32,751 nt of DNA from Bifidobacterium pongonis (GTDB taxonomy: Bacteria; Actinomycetota; Actinomycetes; Actinomycetales; Bifidobacteriaceae). The notes under the pieces are model-generated. The model worked only from the letters and a program-made list of their open reading frames with translations. It ran no database searches and was not told the origin of the DNA. Each line of letters opens with the position of its first letter. The first letter of the stretch is position 1. The stretch spans positions 1 to 32,751 of the forward strand of contig NZ_JAHBBE010000032.1 in the NCBI RefSeq assembly GCF_019331805.1, in the 5' to 3' direction. A program made the position numbers and the translations under genes. Positions 23,641-31,914 of this stretch are shown piece after piece.

Positions 23641-26600
23641 AGTAGTAGTAATCGTCGTCATCCTCGTCGAACGCGATGATGATCTTGCCGTTCTTGATGA
23701 CGAACGAACCGTTCGCACGGAACGTGTCGGACGTATCCGAAGGCTCCCACTCATCGCCGAACTTCCATTCATACGTGAGCTTCACCTTACCGTTCTTGGT
23801 GGTGAAGGAGGAGTTCTCAAGATCGATGTTCTTGATCGCCGGGTACTTGCTGATCGACCATGCGAAATTGCGGTACTGGCTTTCGTCATACGTGCTGTAG
23901 CTGAACGGGCAGTAGAGCGGACTGGCTTCGTTGGATTCCGCGCACTTGTCGAGCTTGGCGTTCAGCGCGTCCTCCAGGTCGCTTTCGAGCTTGGATGTGG
24001 CCTTCACCGTGACTTCAACCGTCGACTCGTTCTCCTTGCCGGTACGGAACGTGGTGGTTCCGCCGGAGATGTACTCCGTGTTCTCCACGCCGATGGAGTA
24101 CGTGCCGGGGTACACGCGCAGCCTCCACACGTTGCCGTTCTTCTCCGCGTTCTTGGCCGTTACGGCGACCTCGTTGACGGTCAGCTTGTCCACGCAATTG
24201 GGAACGGTGACGTTGACCGACTTGACCAATGGTGTCGTGATCTGCCAGTCCGGGAAGATCAGGAACCTCGTACCCGACTTGTTCATGGACAGGCTCTCGT
24301 TGATCGTTGCGCCGTCCAGCGTGTAGCTCACCGAAACGGTGGTCGTGCCTTTGCTGGTCTCCACGCTGGTGACATGCGGATTCGAGATGGTCGCGCTGTC
24401 GACTTTGGCGACGCTGTTGGACAGCAGCTTGCGCTTATCCTTGCCGATCTGCGGGTCGGCGATGCCGCTGGCCTTGTCGTAATCGCCGCTGGCGAGCGCG
24501 GACATGTAGCTTTCCGCCGTGGACCTGGCGCTGAAGACGGTCGAGGTCAGCACGCCGTAGACGACGCCGAGCACGATGATCACGATGGCGACGATGCCGC
24601 CGATCATGATCGTCCTTTTGGCTTCCGGGCTGAGCGGTTTCCGTTCGACCGCCGGTGCGGCGGGTGCGGCGGGCGCGGCGGGTGCGGCGGGTGCAGGGGA
24701 TGCCGGAGCGGCGATCGGCTGCTGAGCCGGTGTGGCGGGCACTGTAGGCGCTGTAGGTACTGCGGGGGCTGCAGGCGCAGCGGACGCGGCGGGTGCGACC
24801 TGCGTGGGCACAGGTGCTATGGGCTGTGCGGGTGCGGCCTGTGCGGGCTCACCGCCCTGCGTGCTCGTGGGCGCGGGCTGGGCCACAGTCTGCTGCATCT
24901 GTACGGTCTGCTGCATCTGTACGGTAGCCATGGTTGCGGTGGTCTTGGCCACCTTGGGCATACCGAACCGCGGATCGCAGGCCTTGACGTAATCGACCAC
25001 ATTCTGCGGCGTCTGCTGTACGGTGCCGCCGACGAACATCTTCCACAGGCCCGGAAGCGACGTGATCATCGTCGGACCGAACGACAACGCGAGCGCCTCG
25101 ACGGCGAACATCCAGATTCCGGCGACAAGGCAGTACCACAGGGGAACGGTCAAGGAAACCTTGTAGGAGTCGTAGTCGGCGGTGAAACTCGTGAACGCGA
25201 ACTCCACGACGAGCCAGAACGCCATCATCGCGACGGGAGCCTTCCACGTGTTCTCCCACTTGGCGTAATACGGGTCGTACATGTTGCGTGCCGACGCGCG
25301 CAGCGCGATGTACAGCGTGGCGACCACGAACAGCGCGAAGCAGAGCCACAGCGCCCACGCGTACTGGAAATGGCCGGTGAGCTTGAACAGGGTGAATGTG
25401 GTGTTGGAGTCGCCGCCTGAGTACGCCGCGGAAATGCCGCCGAGCGACGACATGGAATGCAGAATGAACGGCAAGGCGGGCAGCAGCAGCGGAATCAGCA
25501 GGATACCGGCGAGAGCGTTGCCTGCGGAAGCCGCCACGGCGATCATCGCGATCAGACCGAGCACGAGGAACAGTGCACCGTAGATGGCCACGGCCTCGAC
25601 GAACGTGCGCACGAAACCGCGCACGCGATGCGCCCAACGCCAACCCGCGGTGAACACGTTACCGGAATCGGGCGCATACTGCGCCAGCGCGTAACCGGCC
25701 AGAGCACCGAGACCGGCCAGCAGGAGCGCCATGAAGAACGTGCGGAAGGATGCGCCGGACAGCGAAACGGACGCGGAGAACGGGCCGTAGGATCCGCCAG
25801 CGGACAAGGGGAGCACGGCCGCGAGAATCACGATCACCAGGCCGGACAGCAGGCCGATGATGCCGGAACCGATCACGCCGGTCCACTTGAAATGCACCGC
25901 ATGCTTGCGGGCCAGCATGTAGACGCCGAACGCCGCGCCGAGCATCAGCGCGATGCCGGGCAGACCGACCGGGAAGCACAGGTGGGTGCCGTCGTCGCTA
26001 TAGTCCGAGAATCCAGAAGCGCTGGTCGTCATGTTCAGCGAACCGGAAATGCCCAGCATGAGCACCGTGATGACGATCTGAAGGGCGCTTGGCGAATCGT
26101 ATTCCCCACCGGAACCCGTCAGCATGCTTGTGACATTGGATATGCCGGGAATGTCGGAAAGCGTGCTTTCGAGATTGTCGCCAGCGACGAAGAACGCGAT
26201 GGATCCGATCAGGGCGAGCACCAGGGCGGCCGCCAAACCGATGCCAAGACCGGCGCCCATGGTTGCGATGGATTCCGGCTTGGTCAGGGCGGCGACGGTG
26301 GGATTGGTCACCATCTGCTGGATTGCGGGCGCGGCCGGGGCGGCGGTTTGGAACTGCTGGGTTGGCTGTGCCTGCGGGGTGGCGGGCACGGTCTGGAACT
26401 GCTGCGTCGGTTGGGCGGATTGGGGTGCCGGTGCGGTTCGGATTGGCTGAATCGGCTGCGTTGGCTGAACCGGCTGGACCGGCTGAATCGGCTGCGTCGG
26501 CTGCTTCTGAGGTGCGGTGGGCGCTGCCTGGGGTTCGGGTGCGGCCGGGACGTTTGCCGCTACAGGAGCGGGCGCGATCGGCTCCACAGGTTGCGTTTCC

Positions 26601-26776
26601 TGCGCCGCGGGTGCCGGAGCCGCGTCGGAGACGGTCGGCTCGGCAATCCCGGTGGTACCGGTGGTGTCGGTTGTACCGGTGGCCTCAGCGGGTTGAGGCG
26701 AGGTGAGAGGAAAGCCGCAGGCGCCGCAGAAACGCGACCCCTCATCGGTCGGCTTGCCACAATTTGGGCATGACAT
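23639..26776 (-). CDS. Large zinc-ribbon polytopic membrane protein with extracellular C-terminal domain
   Basis: 1045 residues of unknown function. In order: a zinc ribbon at 3-21 (CPNC-CGAC); a Pro/Ala/Gln/Thr-rich linker at about 25-160 with PTQPIQPVQPVQ-type repeats; several hydrophobic membrane segments at about 175-605; a second Ala/Pro linker at about 655-745; one TM segment (GIVAIVIIVLGVVYGVL) near 755-772; and a C-terminal outside region with AESYMSALASGDYDKASGI, like the DUF4878/TcaA-type domains of other zinc-ribbon membrane proteins. It ends DEDDDDYYY. ATG 26776 follows AAAGGGGG at 11 bases. A divergent zinc-ribbon protein and a broken paralogue lie next to it. A role in envelope sensing is only a guess. 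Confidence 0.85.
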   Translation of the reverse strand: MSCPNCGKPTDEGSRFCGACGFPLTSPQPAEATGTTDTTGTTGIAEPTVSDAAPAPAAQETQPVEPIAPAPVAANVPAAPEPQAAPTAPQKQPTQPIQPVQPVQPTQPIQPIRTAPAPQSAQPTQQFQTVPATPQAQPTQQFQTAAPAAPAIQQMVTNPTVAALTKPESIATMGAGLGIGLAAALVLALIGSIAFFVAGDNLESTLSDIPGISNVTSMLTGSGGEYDSPSALQIVITVLMLGISGSLNMTTSASGFSDYSDDGTHLCFPVGLPGIALMLGAAFGVYMLARKHAVHFKWTGVIGSGIIGLLSGLVIVILAAVLPLSAGGSYGPFSASVSLSGASFRTFFMALLLAGLGALAGYALAQYAPDSGNVFTAGWRWAHRVRGFVRTFVEAVAIYGALFLVLGLIAMIAVAASAGNALAGILLIPLLLPALPFILHSMSSLGGISAAYSGGDSNTTFTLFKLTGHFQYAWALWLCFALFVVATLYIALRASARNMYDPYYAKWENTWKAPVAMMAFWLVVEFAFTSFTADYDSYKVSLTVPLWYCLVAGIWMFAVEALALSFGPTMITSLPGLWKMFVGGTVQQTPQNVVDYVKACDPRFGMPKVAKTTATMATVQMQQTVQMQQTVAQPAPTSTQGGEPAQAAPAQPIAPVPTQVAPAASAAPAAPAVPTAPTVPATPAQQPIAAPASPAPAAPAAPAAPAAPAVERKPLSPEAKRTIMIGGIVAIVIIVLGVVYGVLTSTVFSARSTAESYMSALASGDYDKASGIADPQIGKDKRKLLSNSVAKVDSATISNPHVTSVETSKGTTTVSVSYTLDGATINESLSMNKSGTRFLIFPDWQITTPLVKSVNVTVPNCVDKLTVNEVAVTAKNAEKNGNVWRLRVYPGTYSIGVENTEYISGGTTTFRTGKENESTVEVTVKATSKLESDLEDALNAKLDKCAESNEASPLYCPFSYSTYDESQYRNFAWSISKYPAIKNIDLENSSFTTKNGKVKLTYEWKFGDEWEPSDTSDTFRANGSFVIKNGKIIIAFDEDDDDYYY

Positions 26777-26932
26777 TAGATAATTACCCCCTTTTTTTCT
26801 TGCGTAAAAATTGTGCGTCACCGCACGCTCCACCTATTCTAGGGGGTATTACGCTCAAGCCGGGTTCGTTTGGGAGAAGGCCTGTCGCGTGGAATCCCTA
26901 ACGGGGCATTTATACGAGAAGGGGGAATACCG

Positions 26933-28273
26933 ATGAGATGTAATCGATGCGGTTTCGAAGGGGACGATAACGACCGGTTCTGTTCCCGGTGCGGCGCCGA
27001 ACAGGTGCCCGAAAACACAGGCGCGGCGATGCCCGGCTTCTGCACGTTCTGCGGTTCGCCGATCGAACCCGGCATGCGATTCTGCAGCGACTGCGGTTCG
27101 CCGGTAGGTGCGGAATCGCCGGCTTCCCAAGTCATGCAGCCCGATTCGGCGGTACCGGCCGCTCCGGCTGCCCAGCCTGCCCAAACGGTTCCGCCTACCG
27201 CAGCTATCCCGTCCACCCAAGTTATCCCGCCTACCGCAGCCGTTCCGTCGGCTCCGGCCGTTCCGCCGGATCCAGCGGACCAATCCGCGCCCGCCGCGCA
27301 ATCCCCCTCTTCCGGCCGCAAGAAGACGCTCATCATCACGATCATCGCGATAGTGGTAGTAGTGGTGGCGGTCGTCGCGGGTTTTGTCGCTTGGAACCTC
27401 CTCGCCCATACGAACGACGAGACGTCCGCACGCAATGAAACCACGACGTCGCAAAGCAAATCCGCGGCAGCGCAGAACGGGAATTCGCCGGCGCAAGGCA
27501 AAACCGGCAAATCCGAAACAAGCAAGCGGAACAAGACCTGCACCACGACGCCCGACGCGAGCCTGAGCGGTGTGACGGCCAACGGAAGCACGCTCATCGC
27601 GACGGTTGATTTCTCCGCCGACGCGTGCGAAGACAAGGCTTGGAAGGGCGAGGACGTCAAGATCTCCATCAAGGATTCCGACAACGAGGTGATCGCGTCC
27701 GCGGTATACGATTTCACGACCAAACCGATGCAGTTCAAGAACGGCGAAACCACGCTCAAACTGGCGTTCACGACGAGCCAGTATTGGCGTGCCGTGAGCC
27801 GGATCAAAACCGGTTCGACCAGCATGGTGGTGCAGAAGGGATCCACCCCGAACGGCAAACCGTCCGCGGACGTGGCCGGTGCCAGGGGCGGCGCGAATAT
27901 CGCGGACTCGGACATGGAACGGTACGCGCAGCTGGCGTTGAGCTGGCAGGTGTCGGATGACCGTTCCGCGATCTCCTCGCTGTACGACGTGCCGACCACG
28001 CAGCTGTTCAGCAGAAAATACGGCATGGAAGTCGACGGCAAAACCCAGCATTACCGCGACATCTACAAGCAGTACCTCGAACTTCACGCCAAGTGGCCGA
28101 ACGCGGTGCTGGCGTGGGCCGCGGACTACGACTACTACACGCGGTACGGTCACGAGGCCGACTACTACGTGCTGCTTTCCGGCGAGCGTTTCGATTCGGT
28201 GAGCGACGCGCGGTCGTGGTGTTCGGCCAACGCGTTCGGGCCGAACGACTGCATGGCGGTGCAGATGGATTAG
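26933..28273 (+). CDS. Double zinc-ribbon single-pass membrane protein
   Basis: 446 residues, function not recognised. Two zinc ribbons lead (CNRC...CSRC at 3-20 and CTFC...CSDC at about 36-53), then a Pro/Ala-rich linker to about 125. One TM segment (TLIITIIAIVVVVVAVVAGF, preceded by RKK) lies near 129-150, giving a cytoplasmic N terminus. A Ser/Thr/Lys-rich spacer and an outside domain of about 260 residues with several Cys and aromatic residues (YKQYLELHAKWPNAVLAWAA) follow. ATG 26933 has AAGGGGG 7 bases upstream. It diverges from the 1045-residue zinc-ribbon protein across 156 bases, so both may share control. A hairpin terminator follows. Confidence 0.85.
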   Translation: MRCNRCGFEGDDNDRFCSRCGAEQVPENTGAAMPGFCTFCGSPIEPGMRFCSDCGSPVGAESPASQVMQPDSAVPAAPAAQPAQTVPPTAAIPSTQVIPPTAAVPSAPAVPPDPADQSAPAAQSPSSGRKKTLIITIIAIVVVVVAVVAGFVAWNLLAHTNDETSARNETTTSQSKSAAAQNGNSPAQGKTGKSETSKRNKTCTTTPDASLSGVTANGSTLIATVDFSADACEDKAWKGEDVKISIKDSDNEVIASAVYDFTTKPMQFKNGETTLKLAFTTSQYWRAVSRIKTGSTSMVVQKGSTPNGKPSADVAGARGGANIADSDMERYAQLALSWQVSDDRSAISSLYDVPTTQLFSRKYGMEVDGKTQHYRDIYKQYLELHAKWPNAVLAWAADYDYYTRYGHEADYYVLLSGERFDSVSDARSWCSANAFGPNDCMAVQMD

Positions 28274-28325
28274 GTTCAGCTAGAGTAGCGCCCGGCTGGA
28301 ACGGCATTCGGCATGCGCTATGAAC

Positions 28326-28357
28326 ATCCCCTGCATCGGTAGATGCAGGGGATTCCT
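28326..28357 (+). terminator. Terminator of the double zinc-ribbon gene
   Basis: ATCCCCTGCATC, loop GGTA, GATGCAGGGGAT, then TCCTTG. The stem is perfect over 12 bp but the T tail is weak. Beyond it, GGCTGGCGTTGG is repeated directly near 28390-28416. Confidence 0.7.
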
Positions 28358-28467
28358 TGTTATGTACGGTAGTGAGGTCGGCGGGCTGTCGGCTGGCGTT
28401 GGCCGGCTGGCGTTGGTCGATTGGCCAGCCAATCAATCGATCAGTCCGCCCGCCGCTGTTCCCACAC

Positions 28468-29382
28468 CTACTTGTTGCTGCTGAGCGAAATCGTGACGCT
28501 ATCGCCCTTCATCTCGAAAGTGCCGTTGAGACGGAAGGAATGCGAGGCCTCCCGATGCTCCCACTTGCCGCCAAGCCTCCAATCGTAGGAGATCTTCAGC
28601 TTGCCCGCTTCGGAGAAGAACAGCCCGCTGTCGAGATTGACATCGTCGACCTTGGGACTCTCCTCAACCTTCCACGAGAAGTTGCGGTAGGTCGGACCGG
28701 AGAAATACGTGCTGGGATTAGCCGGGCAGCCTTCGCCGGCGCCGTTGGTGCTGCACGCGTCCAGCTTCTCCTTGAGCGCCGCGGCCAGACGCTCCTTCAG
28801 CTTATCGGTCGCCTTCGCATCCAAAGTGCCCCTCGAACCGTTCATTCCCGTCGTCAAAGTCACCGGGTCGACGGTCATGAAATCGGATTTCGGCACAGTG
28901 ATCCGGTACGTGCCCGGGTACACCTTGAGCGTCTCATACACGCCGCTATATGTACCCGTATTCGGGTTGTCGATGCGCATGCCGTTCACTTCCAGTTCGG
29001 ACACGCACTTCGGGACATGCAGGTTGAGCGGCTTGATCAGCGGGGTTTCGATGCGCCAGTTCGGGAACAGCAGGAACTTGTTCCCCTCCTGGACAAGCGG
29101 CAGCGCATCTTCGACAGGGGTGTTGTCCAGCTTGTAACTGAGCTTGACGAATGCGCGATTACCCTGCGTGCGGGTTTCGGTCACCTTCATATCGGTGATA
29201 CCGGTGCCCTGTTTGGAAGAGGCCTCCGATGTCAGCAGCTGGCCTTCCTTCCCGCTGAGCTTTGGATCGACCATCGAAGTGGCCTTGCTGTAGTCGCCGG
29301 ATGCGATGGCGTTGGCGTACGATTCGGCGGTTGCCGTCGCACTGAACACCGTGGCGTTCAACACGACATAGGTGACAGCCAA
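28468..29382 (-). pseudogene. C-terminal part of a broken zinc-ribbon membrane protein
   Basis: About 304 residues that align with the last third of the 1045-residue protein: NATVFSATATAESYANAIAS against STVFSARSTAESYMSALASG, LFPNWRIETPLIKPLNLHVP against IFPDWQITTPLVKSVNVTVP, and VYPGTYRITV against VYPGTYSIGV. The open frame continues upstream of any start codon into VIIICIVVGAILAALAVTYV, which is the membrane segment of the paralogue. That segment overlaps the N-terminal part (29358-29972) in a different frame. There is no ribosome site for a separate start; the TTG at 29382 lies inside the TM segment. It looks like a remnant of one gene with an internal deletion and frameshift. Confidence 0.72.
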
Positions 29383-29972
29383 CGCGGCCAGTATCGCGCC
29401 GACGACGATGCAGATGATGATGACGTGTTCATGTGCAGTGCCCCGCCAAGGCCGAGCACCATGATCACGAAGAAGCTCGACATCGGATTCGTCGTTATGG
29501 TTGGGGCGTCGAAGCTTGGTAATGTGTCGAGGAATTCAGGGATGAGCTTCTGCTCGCTGCTCGGGGAGAATATCGTGGCGAAGATAAGAGTGGTGATAAA
29601 GTTCGTCACAAGCATCGCGACGATGCCGATGCCCAAGCTGGCGACCATGGTTTTTATGGATTTTTGGGAGAAGAGCTCCGCGGCAAGCGCTTGCGGATTG
29701 AAGGCCGTGCGTTGTGCGATGTTGGGGATGCCGGTGGCATTGCCGATGTTGGGGACATGAGGAACGTTCATGGCGTTGTGAACGGGGCCCTGCGGGGCGC
29801 CGGCGGGCGGTGGTTGCGTTGGTTGCGCTGATGGCGTTGACGGCATCGACGGCATCAACGGCATGGCTTGCGTCATAGGCATCGATGGTGCTAGCTGGGG
29901 TATTGGGGCGCCGCAGGTGACGCATGACTTCATCGTCGCGTCGACGGGGCCGCCGCACTGGGAGCAGAACAT
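29358..29972 (-). pseudogene. N-terminal part of a broken zinc-ribbon membrane protein
   Basis: 204 residues: zinc ribbon (CSQC...CVTC), Pro-rich linker, one TM segment (SLGIGIVAMLVTNFITTLIF) and the start of a second (FFVIMVLGLGGALHMN), matching the front of the 1045-residue neighbour. It then runs into a frame-shifted tail (SSSSASSSARYWPRWLSPMSC) and stops. The change falls at a TCATCATCATC run near 29420. A -1 shift there would join it to the C-terminal part, giving a compact protein of three membrane segments that lacks the neighbour's central polytopic region. ATG 29972 has GGAAGGAA just upstream, so the fragment may still be translated. A sequencing or assembly slip in the short repeat is the alternative. 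Confidence 0.72.
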
Positions 29973-30190
29973 GGGATTCCTTCCTTATTCTCCGTTCCTC
30001 TCACTGCGGTGTGCACATGCTCCTTGGCCTTCCTCCAGTGTACGTCTCGCTTTCGGTGGGACAAAGCCGGGTCGAGGGGCGTCAGGGTGACCGCGCGCAT
30101 GCATTCGGGATATTGTTCGGTCGTTTTCGGAATCTCAAGGTCCGTTCCGCTGCATTCAAGCCGGATTTTCGTTGTTGATGACGTTTTTTG

Positions 30191-30224
30191 CCAATGTTGT
30201 AAAACGTTGGAATTCCAACGTTTT
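30191..30224. promoter_or_regulatory. 24-bp perfect palindrome within a half-site array
   Basis: Half-sites CCAATGTT (30191-30198), AACGTTGG (30203-30210) and CCAACGTT (30215-30222) alternate in orientation, each 4 bases apart. The last two form a perfect 24-bp palindrome (30201-30224) centred on AATT. Its 16-bp core CGTTGGAATTCCAACG recurs in the large element at 31621-31668. It lies about 75 bases before tRNA-Lys and 230 bases upstream of the minus-strand zinc-ribbon remnant. The rest of 29973-30299 shows no gene. Confidence 0.7.
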
Positions 30225-30299
30225 GCAGCGCGACACGCCGACGTTTGCGCGATAGTCGTTTATGAGTAAACTTATCTCTCGGTTCAAGAAATGACCAAC

Positions 30300-30373
30300 G
30301 CCCCTTTAGCTCAGTTGGTTAGAGCAGCTGACTCTTAATCAGCGTGTCCAGGGTTCGAATCCCTGAGGGGGCA
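30300..30373 (+). tRNA. tRNA-Lys (anticodon CUU)
   Basis: Full cloverleaf: acceptor GCCCCTT/AGGGGGC with one G-U pair, D arm TAGCTCAGTTGGTTAGAGC, anticodon stem GCTGA/TCAGC with loop CTCTTAA, and T arm CAGGG-TTCGAAT-CCCTG. The discriminator is A and CCA is not encoded. Reads AAG codons. A hairpin terminator follows. Confidence 0.97.
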
Positions 30374-30378
30374 CAGAT

Positions 30379-30408
30379 AAAGCCTTGGAATTATTCCAAG
30401 GCTTTTTT
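30379..30408 (+). terminator. Terminator of tRNA-Lys
   Basis: AAAGCCTTGGAA, loop TTA, TTCCAAGGCTTT, then TTTTTTG and a further T run. Confidence 0.93.
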
Positions 30409-30617
30409 GTTTTTTTCCGGCCACCTATTCGCGCAGTCGCTCCAGGGCGAAACGTCGCTGTGCCACGCGCTGTCCGTAGGTTCGCGGTGCACGGCGCAAA
30501 ACCCGCATTTGCGGGGGTATGGCGACTTCCAACGTGGGGAGTAGGGTGGAATGTCGTCTGCTTATAGCGGAATCGCAACATCCTGTAGAGAAGAAGCAAT
30601 TAATAGAGGAAACAGTA

Positions 30618-31346
30618 GTGGAATACTCACTTTTCGTTAAGCTGGCAGCCGAATTCGTCGGTACCGCCATTCTGATGATCTTCGGCAACGGTGCAGTCGC
30701 CAATGTCGAACTCAAGAACACCAAGGGCCACCACGCAGGCTGGCTGAACATCGCCATGGGCTACGGTTTCGGTGTGATGTTCCCCGTGCTCATGTTCGGA
30801 GCCATCTCCGGTGCGCACATCAACCCGGCCATGACCATCGCCCAGGCGGTCAACGGCCTGTTCGCATGGAACCTCGTGCTGCCGTACATCATCGCCCAGC
30901 TGCTCGGCGCACTCGTCGGCCAGCTCATCGTGTACATCACCTACTACCCGCATTACAAGGAGACCGAGGACGCCGACGCTATCCTCGGCACCTTCTGCAC
31001 CACCGACGCCCACAACGATCGCTTCAACTACTTCCTCAACGAGTTCTTCGGCACCTTCGTGCTCGTGGTCGGCGCACTGTGCTGCCTGTGCCTGCCGTGG
31101 GGCAAGGCGAACCCGGCCGCCGCGTCCATTGTGGTCGGCTTCATCGTGTGGGGTTTGGTGACCTCCATGGGCGGCCCGACCGGCCCTGGCCTGAACCCGG
31201 CCCGCGATCTCATGCCGCGACTGCTGCACGCCATCCTGCCGATCCCGGCCAAGGGCTCCTCCCGCTGGGGCGAGGCCTGGATCCCGGTCGTGGCGCCGAT
31301 CCTGGGCGCGATCGCGGGTGCGGCCCTGTTCAAGGTGTTCGCCTGA
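30618..31346 (+). CDS. glpF: MIP-family glycerol facilitator / aquaporin
   Basis: 242-residue channel of the major intrinsic protein family. Both pore NPA boxes are present: SGAHINPAMT (about 58-67) and GPGLNPARD (about 189-197). Asp after the second NPAR is typical of aquaglyceroporins, so glycerol uptake is more likely than water alone. Six membrane segments fit. GTG 30618 is chosen because GAGGAA ends 6 bases upstream and the protein then starts with the first helix; an ATG at 30519 would add 33 unlikely residues. No glycerol kinase is visible in the window. A clean terminator follows. Confidence 0.9.
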   Translation: MEYSLFVKLAAEFVGTAILMIFGNGAVANVELKNTKGHHAGWLNIAMGYGFGVMFPVLMFGAISGAHINPAMTIAQAVNGLFAWNLVLPYIIAQLLGALVGQLIVYITYYPHYKETEDADAILGTFCTTDAHNDRFNYFLNEFFGTFVLVVGALCCLCLPWGKANPAAASIVVGFIVWGLVTSMGGPTGPGLNPARDLMPRLLHAILPIPAKGSSRWGEAWIPVVAPILGAIAGAALFKVFA

Positions 31347-31378
31347 TCCCGACCGTGCGCATTCGCGTGTGATTTCCG

Positions 31379-31406
31379 GCCCGCTGCCTTACGGCAGCGG
31401 GCTTTT
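31379..31406 (+). terminator. Terminator of the aquaporin gene
   Basis: GCCCGCTGCC, loop TTAC, GGCAGCGGGC, then TTTT. Confidence 0.93.
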
Positions 31407-31550
31407 CTGTTGCCAAGACGATTGAGCGTGCGAGGCTGCGGCGCACATGGCGCCGGTTCGCCGCCGCTTTTCGCGATTCTTTGCTGTTCCGTCCACTGTT
31501 CCGCTGTTGCTCGGCCACGGCTCTTCGTTGTTCCGCCGTTCGCCCGCTAC

Positions 31551-31738
31551 TTCGCTTATATATGGCGGATTTCGGGGTTTGTATTTTGCTAGGTGGCTTA
31601 TATATGGCACTCAAAACGTGATATCCGGAGTATGCGCGTTGGAATTCCAACGCGCATACTCCGGATATTTGCAGATCGGTGCCATATATAAGCCACCTAG
31701 CATTTTGCGAAGCCGTGAATCTGCCATACATAAGCGAG
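31551..31738. repeat. 188-bp symmetric palindromic element
   Basis: Everything is centred on 31644/31645. The core 31621-31668 is a perfect 48-bp palindrome (outer ATATCCGGAGTATGCGCG, centre TTGGAATTCCAA). Perfect 24-bp arms lie at 31587-31610 and 31679-31702, containing TAGGTGGCTTATATATGGC. Outer copies of GCTTATATATGGC lie at 31554-31566, and inverted with one change at 31723-31735. Each arm thus holds two copies of the 13-bp motif 42 bases apart. Spacers between the conserved blocks do not pair. No coding function seen. A further perfect 10-bp inverted repeat, ACTCGGCCGG/CCGGCCGAGT, lies at 31741-31787. Confidence 0.9.
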
Positions 31739-31914
31739 ATACTCGGCCGGCAGCCCCTCCGAGTGCTCCATGGGCACCCGGCCGAGTCCCCGCTGCGCGG
31801 CTCAGGCCGCATATTCCACCGCACTGGTTCCGCTGAACGCGATACGAGATTTTCCCGCACGCCGCAACGATATATGGTGTGATGGTTTCAGACAATTGAG
31901 AGAAGGAAACGCAT

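Noticed and set aside
24374..25420. Plus-strand open frame within the large zinc-ribbon gene
   Set aside because: Its Gly/Arg/His-rich composition mirrors the Ala/Pro linker and membrane helices on the other strand.
29358..29450. Programmed -1 frameshift joining the two zinc-ribbon fragments
   Set aside because: The TCATCATCATC run is not a slippery heptamer and no pseudoknot is obvious; deletion plus frameshift is simpler, though slippage at the repeat stays open.
30300..30420. tRNA-Lys as a phage or island attachment site
   Set aside because: No integrase gene or duplicated tRNA 3' end is seen in the window; a normal terminator follows the tRNA.
31389..31882. Small open frames starting MPYISHLA on both strands
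   Set aside because: Both arise from the inverted repeat arms of the 188-bp palindrome; the rest of each has no family resemblance or ribosome site.
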